Shown piece by piece: positions 48,006-56,187 of a DNA stretch of 64,000 nt (the first letter of the stretch is position 1; each line of letters begins with the position of its first letter). The stretch is from Candidatus Hydrogenedentota bacterium (GTDB lineage Bacteria > Hydrogenedentota > Hydrogenedentia > Hydrogenedentales > JAEUWI01): contig JAHBVV010000011.1 of NCBI GenBank assembly GCA_019637335.1, forward strand, positions 1 through 64,000, read 5' to 3'. The notes beneath the pieces are model-generated. The model was not told the origin of the DNA, searched no databases, and saw only the letters and a program-made list of their open reading frames with translations. The position numbers and the translations under genes are program-made.

Positions 48006-50936
48006 ATGTCCCACCGCCTGTTTTTTGCCCTCTTGATCGGCCTGCTCACTTCCGCCGCGCCGCGCGCCGAGCAACTGGACCCCATCGCCCCGGGCGACGC
48101 GCTCGCGACCATCGTGGTTCCGGAAGACGTGGAGATTCAGCTCGTGGCGTCCGAGCCTATCGTGGAGGATCCGGTCGCCCTCGCGTTCGACACGGAAGGG
48201 CGCATGTACGTCGTGGAAAATCGTGGCTACCCCACCGACGAAACCCAGCGGGGGCGTGTGAGCATCCTGCGCGACCGCGACGGCGATGGCTGCTACGAAT
48301 CCCGCACGGTCTTCGCGGAAGGCTTCGGTTTTCCCAATGGCGTCATGCCGTGGAAGGGCGGCGTGCTGGTGACGAGCGCCCCGGCGGTCTACTTCCTGAA
48401 GGACACCAACGGCGACGACATCGCGGATGTGCGCGAGGAATTCCTTACGGGCTTCAAGCTCGGCGGCTCCACCCAGCTCTACGTGAGCCACCCCACCCTC
48501 GGGCTCGACAACTGGCTCTACTTCACCAATGGCCTGAGCGGGGGAGAGGTAACCGATCCCCTGCGCCCGGACGCGGCCCCGGTAAGCATGGGCAACGACG
48601 ACCTGCGCTTCCACCCCATCACGCGCGCCATGGAAGCCGCCACCGGACGCGCGCAGTTCGGGCAGTCCTTCGACAACGACGGCCACCGCTTCGTGTGCAC
48701 CAACCGGAAACACATCTCCCAGGTCATGATCCAGCGGGCGGACCTGGCGCGGAACCCCTACGCCGGGATGCACGAGGTGGAGGACGAGTTCGCTGGGCTC
48801 GGCAGCGAAACCCGGCTCTACGCCCTCTCGGACGCCACAACCACCGCCTATTCCCACGCCGGCACCTTCACCGCCGCGTGCGGCCTGGTCATCTACCGGG
48901 GAACGGCTCTCCCCGCGCCCTACCACGAAAACGGCTTCACCTGCGACCCCACCAGCAACATCGTGCACCGCACAATCATCGAAGATCGCGGCGGCCCCGC
49001 CTACCACGGGCGGCGCGGGCGCGAGGGTGTGGAGTTCCTCGCCAGTACCGACAACTGGCACCGCCCCGTCTTCCTGGCCAACGGCCCCGATGGCGCGCTT
49101 TACCTCTGCGACATGTACCGCAAGACGATCGAACACCCGCAATACCTGCCGAAGGACGTCGCGGCCATCACCGACTTTGACAGTGGCAAGGGCCTTGGCC
49201 GCATCTACCGCATCGCCGCGAAGGCCAGCGACAAACCTCGCCGCTTCGTGGCGGACGCTGCCGACGCCACGGACCTCGTGGCCGCCCTGGCCCACGAGGA
49301 CGCCTGGCAGCGCGAATCCGCGCACCGCCTCCTCCTGACCGAGGCCACCGCCGACGAGGCCCTCCTCGGCAGTTTGCGCGAGGCCGCCACGAAGAGCGCC
49401 AGCGTCCACGCCCGGCTGCACGCCCTCCACCTGCTCGACGGCCATGCGGCCCTGGATGAACCCACGCTGCTTGCCGCCCTGGCGGATGCGGAACACGCCG
49501 TACGGGAGCGCGCGGTAACGCTCGCTCGCCCGCGCCTGGGGGACTCCGCGGCCCTCCGGGAGGCGACTGCCGCGGCGGCCTCCGATGAACACGGTCGCGT
49601 GCGCTACGCCGCCGCGCTGGCGCTGGGCGACCTGTCCGGCGACGACACCGTCGCGCCACTGCTGGAAGTCGCGCGGCGAGGCCTGCCGGATAAATGGACC
49701 CGGGCCGCCGTATTGACCGGCATACGCGAAAGGGAAGCCGCGTTCGCGCAGGCCTTCGTGGCCTCGGGCGCGGGTTCCGAGGCCGAGGCCCTGCCCTGGC
49801 TCGATCCGCTCGCCCGGATGGTCGCCCAGAGCCAGCCCAAAGAAGCGGCCGGCGCGCTGCTCGGGCAGATGCTGGCCGAAGGCGCGCCCCTGGAGGGCGC
49901 CGCGCTGCTCTCCGCGCTCGAGGGCGCGGCCGAGGGCATCCGGCGCAACAGCGCATACGACCGAAATGTTGCCCCGCTCGCGCACCTGGAAGCCCTGGCG
50001 GGCGAGGCTGGCGTGGCGTCCGGGCTGGAAAGCGCCCTTGCACGAAGCCAGGCCGTGGCGGCCGATCGCGGCGCCCCCGCCGTGGAACGCCTGGCCGCCG
50101 TCCGCCTGCTCGGCTACGGCAGCTTCGACCAGGCGGGCGCACTACTCGCCGACCTGCTGCACCCGCGCGAAACGCAGGACATGCACCAGGCGGCTGTGCA
50201 GGCCCTGGGCATGATTGCCGACCCGCGCGTGGCGGAACTGCTGGCCTCCCGGGAAGCGTGGGGCATGTTCAGCACCCCGATTCGCGCCGCGGCCCTTTCC
50301 GCGCTGCTCTCCCGCCCCGAGCGAACCGCCATTTTCCTCGACGCGCTGGAAGCCGGCAAGATCGCCCCGCAGACCATCGACCCGATCAGCCGGCGTCAGC
50401 TGGAAAACCACAAGGACGCGGCCCTGAAGGAGCGCGCAAGCGCCATCTTCAGCCAGGTGCAAACCACCGACCGCACCGCCGTATACGAGGAGTACAAGAG
50501 CGTCTTCACGCTGGATCCGGATCCCGTTTCCGGGCGCGAGGTCTTCAAGAACCACTGCGCGAGCTGCCACCGCTTTCAGGAGGACGGCTTCGACGTCGGC
50601 CCCGACCTCACGGGCATCCGCAGCCAGCCGCGCGAGTCGATCCTGCTGCACATCATCAAGCCCAACAGCGAGGTATTGCCCGGCTACGAAAACGTGCTGG
50701 TGGAAACGCGGGATTTCGAGTCCTTCTCCGGGATTATCGTGTCCGAAAACGAGAGCACGGTGACCATCCGGAGCGCCATGGGCGTGGAAAACACGATTAA
50801 CCGCGAGGACATCGACGCCATGACCTCGGGAAGCCTATCGTTGATGCCTGAAGAGCTCGAAAAAGCCATGACAAAGCAGGAGATGCGCGATCTCATCGGC
50901 TTCCTCAAGGGCGAAGGCCTGCAGGCGCAACGCTGA
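48006..50936 (+). CDS. PVC-type heme-binding dehydrogenase-like protein
   Basis: A 976-residue exported protein. Sec signal MSHRLFFALLIGLLTSAAPRAEQ. Residues about 35-400 form the TIGR02604-type beta-propeller dehydrogenase domain (DTEGRMYVVENRGYPTDE, LYFTNGLSGGE, DGALYLCDMYRKTIEHPQYLP). About 430-800 is a HEAT-like helical repeat region. About 850-976 contains the single c-type heme site CASCH in GREVFKNHCASCHRFQEDGFDVGPDLTG, then KPNSEVLPGYENVLVETRDFESFSGIIV of TIGR02603. Such proteins are frequent in PVC bacteria and are thought to oxidise sugars in the periplasm. Its presence supports the suggested taxonomic placement. Confidence 0.9.
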   Translation: MSHRLFFALLIGLLTSAAPRAEQLDPIAPGDALATIVVPEDVEIQLVASEPIVEDPVALAFDTEGRMYVVENRGYPTDETQRGRVSILRDRDGDGCYESRTVFAEGFGFPNGVMPWKGGVLVTSAPAVYFLKDTNGDDIADVREEFLTGFKLGGSTQLYVSHPTLGLDNWLYFTNGLSGGEVTDPLRPDAAPVSMGNDDLRFHPITRAMEAATGRAQFGQSFDNDGHRFVCTNRKHISQVMIQRADLARNPYAGMHEVEDEFAGLGSETRLYALSDATTTAYSHAGTFTAACGLVIYRGTALPAPYHENGFTCDPTSNIVHRTIIEDRGGPAYHGRRGREGVEFLASTDNWHRPVFLANGPDGALYLCDMYRKTIEHPQYLPKDVAAITDFDSGKGLGRIYRIAAKASDKPRRFVADAADATDLVAALAHEDAWQRESAHRLLLTEATADEALLGSLREAATKSASVHARLHALHLLDGHAALDEPTLLAALADAEHAVRERAVTLARPRLGDSAALREATAAAASDEHGRVRYAAALALGDLSGDDTVAPLLEVARRGLPDKWTRAAVLTGIREREAAFAQAFVASGAGSEAEALPWLDPLARMVAQSQPKEAAGALLGQMLAEGAPLEGAALLSALEGAAEGIRRNSAYDRNVAPLAHLEALAGEAGVASGLESALARSQAVAADRGAPAVERLAAVRLLGYGSFDQAGALLADLLHPRETQDMHQAAVQALGMIADPRVAELLASREAWGMFSTPIRAAALSALLSRPERTAIFLDALEAGKIAPQTIDPISRRQLENHKDAALKERASAIFSQVQTTDRTAVYEEYKSVFTLDPDPVSGREVFKNHCASCHRFQEDGFDVGPDLTGIRSQPRESILLHIIKPNSEVLPGYENVLVETRDFESFSGIIVSENESTVTIRSAMGVENTINREDIDAMTSGSLSLMPEELEKAMTKQEMRDLIGFLKGEGLQAQR

Positions 50937-50945
50937 GCCCGCGCG

Positions 50946-52292
50946 CTACACGTTGAGGTTCGTTTCCACCTCGCAATCGGGCAGCTGCGCCTTGAAGCGG
51001 CGGATCCCCTCGACAGAGATGTTGTCGCAACCCTTGATCCCGACTTTCTTCAGCGTGCGGATGCCCGCAAGCTCCAGAAATCCCTCGGTGGTTACCTCCG
51101 TGTACGCAATCCCAATCTCCTCGATGCCCGGCATCAGCCGGAAACCGGCCATCGACGCGTCGGTGATCTTCGTGCCCTCGAACCAGGCGCGTTTCAGTGA
51201 CTTGAGCGACTGGAGCGATTTCATGGACGCGTCGGTGAGGCCCGTGTAACTCAGGAACAGATGCTCCAGATTCTGGTGCTTTGCGATGTGCCGGATCCCC
51301 TCGTCCGTAATGCCGGGCGTGTCGTCCAGGCTGAGAAACGTCAGATTCTCCAGTGGTGGCAGGTCAATCAGCCACGCGTCAGTCAGGTCGGCCCGGTCCG
51401 CGTCAATGCCCGTCAGGTACTGCTGCCGCCCGATGAACTCCCGCCCGGTTTCGCCAAGCTCCGTGTCGATTATGGACACGTCCCGCAGCGACGTAAGCCG
51501 GCGGAGCATCCGGTAGCCTTCCGGGCCGATAGGCGTGTCGTCGATACTGAGCACGAACAGTCCGGTGAGGTGCGCGATATGCGACAGGTCCGCATCCTGA
51601 ATCGCGCAGCGGTTCATGTTCAGCGCCTGGATGTCGTTCGGGCCGAGACGCCGGAGCGCCGGCAACTGCGCAATCTGACCGGGTGCGATCGTCAATTGCA
51701 CTTCCTTCCCGGCGGGAACCCTCACCCGGCCCCGCGCCTCGCCGAGAGATTGCCACGCGCTCGCGGCGCGGCCCAGCGGGTCCGTGGCGAAGCGCCAGTC
51801 CCGCATGACAAGGGTTCCCACGCTCGCGTTCTCCGGAAAGCGGAGCACGCGCTCGCCCGGCGCGGGCATGGTGGCGATGGAAGGCGGGATCGGGGCTTCG
51901 TAGGCGCTGTAGAACGACCACGCCGTCATGCACACGGCCAGCGTGAAGCAGAGCACGATCCCGCGCTTGAGCGCCTCGGGGGAGAGGATCGGCTTGCGCG
52001 CCTTCTTCTCCTCGGGCGCGGCCTTGCCCTCCCGCCGCCACAGCGGGATCTCGGCCCGCAGTTGCGCGCCCCGCGGATCCTTGTGCACGATCGTAATGTG
52101 ATCGCACAAGAGTTCCGCCTCTTCCTCATTTCCCAGTCGCGCCAGGCACATCGCCCGGTTCAACATGATCTCGGGATCGGACTTGTAGGACAGCGACAGG
52201 TCGTCAAACACGCGCAGCGCCTCGGCCCACCGCTCCTGGCGGTACAGTTCCTGCGCATCCCGAAACCGCTGGATCGTCTTCTGATCGTGCAT
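50946..52292 (-). CDS. Membrane-anchored leucine-rich repeat protein
   Basis: A 448-residue protein. The cytoplasmic N-terminus (about 1-105) carries a TPR-like segment (YRQERWAEALRVFDDLSLSYKSDPEIMLNRAMCLARLGNEEEA). One membrane helix lies at about 115-135 (VLCFTLAVCMTAWSFYSAYE). The external part has about eight LRRs of the F-box/GALA type (LTGLFVLSIDDTPIGPEGY, LENLTFLSLDDTPGITDEGI, LKRAWFEGTKITDASMAGF). I use ATG 52292 although the frame extends upstream into repeat DNA. Such single-helix TPR-LRR proteins are common in planctomycete-like genomes; the function is unknown. Confidence 0.75.
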   Translation of the reverse strand: MHDQKTIQRFRDAQELYRQERWAEALRVFDDLSLSYKSDPEIMLNRAMCLARLGNEEEAELLCDHITIVHKDPRGAQLRAEIPLWRREGKAAPEEKKARKPILSPEALKRGIVLCFTLAVCMTAWSFYSAYEAPIPPSIATMPAPGERVLRFPENASVGTLVMRDWRFATDPLGRAASAWQSLGEARGRVRVPAGKEVQLTIAPGQIAQLPALRRLGPNDIQALNMNRCAIQDADLSHIAHLTGLFVLSIDDTPIGPEGYRMLRRLTSLRDVSIIDTELGETGREFIGRQQYLTGIDADRADLTDAWLIDLPPLENLTFLSLDDTPGITDEGIRHIAKHQNLEHLFLSYTGLTDASMKSLQSLKSLKRAWFEGTKITDASMAGFRLMPGIEEIGIAYTEVTTEGFLELAGIRTLKKVGIKGCDNISVEGIRRFKAQLPDCEVETNLNV

Positions 52293-52788
52293 GGGGTCTC
52301 CCAACCTCAATCCGCGCGCGGCCCGCGCATACGGATTGCCCAATTCACACTGCATTGCCTGGACGTAGTATCGGCAATTCAAGCCCCAAAGTCCAGCACC
52401 GACGCCCGGGCCGAATTCGAACAGATGGACGTCACCCAGACGCAGTACAGGCGCTCGCTTCAAGGGAATCCAGCCCGATGGAGCGCCGGCATCCCTGCCG
52501 GCAGAGGTGTTGAAGCCAATCCACGCCATACGCCGGGACATACCCTCGAACCTGGCTCTACTGCCGTAGGTTCGGTCGCACTCGCCGAAAATCATACGCA
52601 ACAGCCCCAAGTCGAATCCCAATAGATGGTCGTTCCCCAGCCCCACTGCAACGCTTCCGTTCAAGTGAAATGAGCCCGATGGAGCGCCGGCATCCCTGCC
52701 GGCCAGGATCAAGAAGCTCGGCCGCGCCCAGTGTGCTACACTGTCGCCGTGAACGCATCTGGCAGGGTTCAAAAAGGGGATTGCCATC
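52293..52788. repeat. Promoter-side gap with two diverged repeats
   Basis: Two similar segments (about 52410-52490 and 52610-52700) each contain AATNAGCCCGATGGAGCGCC-type sequence followed by CCGGCATCCCTGCCGG. A third, related palindrome lies inside MITE copy 2 at 54.92 kb. No gene is seen. Confidence 0.65.
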
Positions 52789-53184
52789 ATGGCCCTTCCG
52801 AAAAAAGTGTTGGTAGTGGATGACGACGAGAGCGTGCGCCTTTTCGTCGCGGGGATTATGGAGGCCGAGGGCTGGGAAGTGATTGAGGCCCTCAACGGAC
52901 AGCAGGCCCTCGATCAGGCTGAATCCGAGCAGCCCGACCTCATCGTGCTTGACGTGAACATGCCGGTAATGGACGGCTTCACCGCCTTCAAGCTGCTCCG
53001 CGAGTCTCCCTTTACGGGGACCATCCCGATTATCATGTTGACCGCGATAAACGAGGAGGAAGGGACCAGCTACGACCGCGGTCGCATGGAGGAGGAGTTT
53101 GGTGTCGACGGTCCCAATGCCTTCGTGGACAAACCGGTGGACGCCGTGTTCCTCCTGCAAAGCGTGATGGGGGTCGTCGGCTGA
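52789..53184 (+). CDS. CheY-like response regulator receiver protein
   Basis: A 131-residue single receiver domain. VLVVDDDESVRLFVAGIM carries the acidic pocket, LIVLDVNMPVMDGFTAF the phospho-acceptor Asp (about residue 57), IIMLTAINEEE the switch Thr, and FVDKPVDAVFLL the conserved Lys. An insert in the alpha4 region (TSYDRGRMEEEFGVDGPN) is slightly longer than usual. No output domain is present. Its stop shares bases with the start of the histidine kinase (TGATG), so the kinase is the likely partner. Confidence 0.88.
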   Translation: MALPKKVLVVDDDESVRLFVAGIMEAEGWEVIEALNGQQALDQAESEQPDLIVLDVNMPVMDGFTAFKLLRESPFTGTIPIIMLTAINEEEGTSYDRGRMEEEFGVDGPNAFVDKPVDAVFLLQSVMGVVG

Positions 53185-54788
53185 TGGCCTCCATCGACGT
53201 CGTCGTGCGGGAGGGCGACGCCATAGCCCGTTACCCGATCCCGGAATCCGGTCTGACCGTGGGGCGTGGCGACGAATGCGACATCGTGTTGAACTCCCGG
53301 CACGCCTCCCGCGTTCACGCCCGCATCTGGCTCGAGGCCGGCGCGGTGCACCTCCAGGACTTGGGCTCGCGCAATGGCGTAGAAGTGAACGGCGCGCGCG
53401 TTGAGTCCTGCGTGCTCGGCGAAGCGGACAAGGTCCGCATCGCGGGCGCGGAAATCGCCATCGCACGCGGAACGGAATCCGGCTTCGGCCGCGCCGCCAT
53501 CAGCCGCGAGCAGGCCTCGGCTCTCCAGCAATCCATCATGCGCGATGCCGGCGATGCGCGCCTCCTGGTGCTCTACGACGCCGCAAAGCTGCTCGGCGAA
53601 GTCTTCGATCTCGACGAGCTGCTGGACAAAATCCTGGCCCTGATTTTCCAGGCGCTTCCGGTCCGGCGCGGGTTCATCCTGACGGCAAGGGAGAGCGATC
53701 GCGCGCCGGAAGTGCGCGCCTCCCGGATGCTGGAGGCGGGCGAATCCGGCCTCCCGCTCAGCCACACCCTGATCGAACACGTGTTCGCGAACGCCGAGGC
53801 CATTCTCACGCTCGACGCCCAGGCGGACAGCCGCTTCGGCCAGGCGGAGAGCATCATGGGCCACGACATTCACGCCGCCATGTGCGCACCGCTGCATGGG
53901 CGCGCGGCGGTGGCGGGCGCCATCTACGTCGACACGGGCAACACCGCCTCGCCGCTTACCGAGCGCGATCTGGAGCTCCTCTCCGCCATCGCGCAGGTGG
54001 TGGGCGTCGCCGTCGAGAACGCCAGGCTCTACCGGGAGAACGTGGAGCGCGAGCGCCTCGCCGCGCTCGGCATGGCCACCGCCGGCCTCGGACATTGCAT
54101 CAAAAACATCCTCACCGGCATTCGCGGCGGCGCGCAACTGGTCAACATGGCCATCGAGAAGCAGGAACTCCGCTACCTGAACCGGGGCTGGCCGATTCTC
54201 CGCGGCGCCATGGCGCGCATCGACATGTTGGTGATGAACATGCTTGTGTTTTCCCGCGACCGCGAGCCCGAACGCATCGCGACGGACATCAATGCGCTGA
54301 TTCACGATGTTATCGCCCTCTTCGAGGAGCGCGCCGCGCGCTACAAGGTCGGGATCGCCTTCGAGCCGGACCCCGTCGGAATGGCCACCGTGGATCCCCA
54401 GGCGATCTACCGCGTGCTGGCGAACCTGGTGGTAAACGCGGTCGAAGCCTGCGAGCACAACGGCGGCGCAATCGAGATCGCGTGCGTCTGCGCGGAAGGC
54501 GGCTGCACCATCCGCGTGCGCGACACCGGCATCGGCATCCCGGCGGAGTTGCTCCCGCAGGTCTTTCAGGCCTTCGTGAGCGGGAAGGGCAGTTCCGGTA
54601 CCGGCCTCGGGCTCGCGTGCAGCTATAAGATTGTTCGCGAGCACGGCGGCGATATCCAGGTGCGGAGCGATCCCGGAAGCGGGACCGTGTTCACTGTTTT
54701 TCTGCCCGAAGGCAACGCGGAACCGCCCGCGCAGAGAAAGACGACCATACAACGCCGCCAGCGAGAGGATAATGCCAGTGTGGAATAG
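53184..54788 (+). CDS. FHA-GAF histidine kinase
   Basis: A 534-residue soluble kinase. FHA domain at about 15-95 (GLTVGRGDECDIVLNSRHASRVHARIW, LQDLGSRNGVEVNGARV). GAF domain at about 130-285 (LLVLYDAAKLLGEVFDLDELLDKILALIFQALPVRRGFIL, DIHAAMCAPLHGRAAVAGAIYVDTGN). A DHp-like helix follows with LGHCIKNILTGIRGG, where His is in a compact H-x-I-K-N box, then HATPase: VLANLVVNAVEAC (N box), VRDTGIGIP (G1), GKGSSGTGLGL (G2). There is no membrane segment, so it senses phosphothreonine proteins or small molecules in the cytoplasm. The neighbouring receiver should take the phosphate. Confidence 0.87.
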   Translation: MASIDVVVREGDAIARYPIPESGLTVGRGDECDIVLNSRHASRVHARIWLEAGAVHLQDLGSRNGVEVNGARVESCVLGEADKVRIAGAEIAIARGTESGFGRAAISREQASALQQSIMRDAGDARLLVLYDAAKLLGEVFDLDELLDKILALIFQALPVRRGFILTARESDRAPEVRASRMLEAGESGLPLSHTLIEHVFANAEAILTLDAQADSRFGQAESIMGHDIHAAMCAPLHGRAAVAGAIYVDTGNTASPLTERDLELLSAIAQVVGVAVENARLYRENVERERLAALGMATAGLGHCIKNILTGIRGGAQLVNMAIEKQELRYLNRGWPILRGAMARIDMLVMNMLVFSRDREPERIATDINALIHDVIALFEERAARYKVGIAFEPDPVGMATVDPQAIYRVLANLVVNAVEACEHNGGAIEIACVCAEGGCTIRVRDTGIGIPAELLPQVFQAFVSGKGSSGTGLGLACSYKIVREHGGDIQVRSDPGSGTVFTVFLPEGNAEPPAQRKTTIQRRQREDNASVE

Positions 54789-56016
54789 ACTGAAGTCGTG
54801 CACGGCGCGCATGGGCGCGGCTATCGCACCACGGCAATCGCATTTAAACCCGATCGCGGCATTTGGACGTAAACTTGAGTTGATTTGGAGCCTTGAATCA
54901 ATGAAAGTGAGCGTGTTGGAGCGCCGGCATCTCTGCCGGCAAGGATGCCAGCGCTCCAACACGCGCCCTTTTCAACATTTCAGCTGGTTTGTATGGCGCT
55001 CGGCTCGGACAGGAAGCTTAAATGCGATTGCCTTGGCTATCGCGCTGCTCGCGCTCGGATCCGGGTGCGGCAACATGGAGGACAGGCAGGTGCGGGCGAA
55101 TGCGATAAGCAAGGGCACGGAAGCGGGGCTGGTCGCCGTCCAGGCGCCGCCGCCGGAATTGTCCGGGTGCGCCGTCGTGGAAGGCGGCGTGCTGGTTGTG
55201 GAGGACGAGGCCATCGGCGCCGTGCTCTTCTGCCCCGATACCGCGGCGCGCCCCCTGCCGCTGCGATCCGTCAAGCTGGAGCGAAAGAAGAAGGATCGCG
55301 CCCCCTTCGCGGACCGCGACAAGCTCTTTCCCGTGCAGGATTTCGAAGACATCGCCAGCGACGGGCGCCGCGAGGTGTTCTTCATCGGCTCCCACAATGG
55401 AAAAGACGGGGAGCGCCGCCCGGACCGCGAGTTTCTCATTCAGGCGAAATGGAGCCCGAAAGACGCCGAGCTGAAGGTTTCGGGCGAGGCCTACAACCTC
55501 CTGGACCGGCTGGCGCCCGCGCTGGAGGAGAAAGGCGTCCCCCTCGGGCTGACCCGCGAGAACGTCGTGGACGCCCTGAACTTCGAAGGGCTGGCCTACC
55601 ATGACGGGCGGCTGTTTATCGGCCTGCGCGGGCCGCTCGCGCCCACCGGCGGAGCCCTGATCTGCGTGGTGGACGCCGAAGCGGCCTTCGGCGGAAATGG
55701 GCCGCTCAACGCCGACATTCTCGTGCTGGATCTCCGCGGCGCGGGCATCCGCGCGCTGGACTGGGACCCCGTGGAGAACACCCTGCTCGTGATCAGCGGA
55801 CCCTCGGTAGACGGCGGTGGGGGGCCGGTGGCGCTGTGGCGCTGCGATGCGAAAGGCGGCGGCCTGGTCGAAGTGCACGCGTTTGACCCGGCGGTCGCCC
55901 GGAAAAAACCGGAAGGCGTCTGCCGCTTACCCGCCGATCAAGGCGGAAACCTGATGGTCGTGCTCGACGGAGACGGGGAAAGCCACGTCTCCGAAGTGCT
56001 CTTCCTGCCCGGCTGA
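54772..56016 (+). CDS. DUF3616 lipoprotein, signal peptide interrupted by a MITE
   Basis: The best start is ATG 54772, with GAGAGG just upstream and a 17-bp overlap with the kinase gene. The frame is open for 414 residues. Residues 1-19 (MPVWNRLKSCTARMGAAIA) resume at about residue 87 as LAIALLALGSGC, a lipobox. Between them lie about 72 codons from a MITE that kept the frame open. Removing the MITE and one target copy restores MGAAIALLALGSGC. The mature part matches DUF3616 (esterase-phytase-like propeller): EDIASDGRREVFFIGSHNGKDGE, ALNFEGLAYHDGRLFIGLRGP, AGIRALDWDPVENTLLVISGPS and KKPEGVCRLP. The exact substrate is unknown; secretion of the present form is doubtful. Confidence 0.7.
   Translation: MPVWNRLKSCTARMGAAIAPRQSHLNPIAAFGRKLELIWSLESMKVSVLERRHLCRQGCQRSNTRPFQHFSWFVWRSARTGSLNAIALAIALLALGSGCGNMEDRQVRANAISKGTEAGLVAVQAPPPELSGCAVVEGGVLVVEDEAIGAVLFCPDTAARPLPLRSVKLERKKKDRAPFADRDKLFPVQDFEDIASDGRREVFFIGSHNGKDGERRPDREFLIQAKWSPKDAELKVSGEAYNLLDRLAPALEEKGVPLGLTRENVVDALNFEGLAYHDGRLFIGLRGPLAPTGGALICVVDAEAAFGGNGPLNADILVLDLRGAGIRALDWDPVENTLLVISGPSVDGGGGPVALWRCDAKGGGLVEVHAFDPAVARKKPEGVCRLPADQGGNLMVVLDGDGESHVSEVLFLPG
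54828..55034. mobile_element. MITE, copy 2, inserted in frame with 9-bp target duplication
   Basis: A 207-bp element. Terminal repeats: left GGCAATCGCATTTAAAC (54833-54849), right GCTTAAATGCGATTGCC (55016-55032). The 9-bp direct repeat GGCTATCGC flanks it (54819-54827 and 55035-55043). Inside are a long palindrome GCGTGTTGGAGCGC/GCGCTCCAACACGC and an inner CCGGCATC palindrome. Its length plus one target copy (216 bp) is a multiple of three and contains no stop in the host frame. Confidence 0.85.
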
Positions 56017-56049
56017 CGACCCCGCCACACGCATAACGACCCCCACCAC

Positions 56050-56180
56050 CCCGAACTCGTTCCCACGGTCCTCCACCCCGAACTCGTTCCCACGGTCCCC
56101 CGTGGGAATGCCGACCGTTCCGCTCAGCGGAACAACGCCAGCAACAAGCGCCTCCAAGCGCCTCCAAGCGCCTCCAAGCC
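56050..56180. repeat. Cluster of short palindromes between convergent genes
   Basis: Direct repeats of a CCCCGAACTCGTTCCCACGG unit occur twice, followed by perfect palindromes TTCCCACGG/CCGTGGGAA-type and GTTCCGC/GCGGAAC. GCGCCTCCAA is repeated three times next. The arrangement parallels that at 585-745. It could act as a bidirectional terminator. Confidence 0.65.
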
Positions 56181-56187
56181 CTCCAGC

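Noticed and set aside
52293-52895. N-terminal extension of the LRR protein
   Set aside because: The frame is open upstream to 52895 but runs through repeat DNA and the start region of the response regulator. The TPR-like start at 52292 is more natural.
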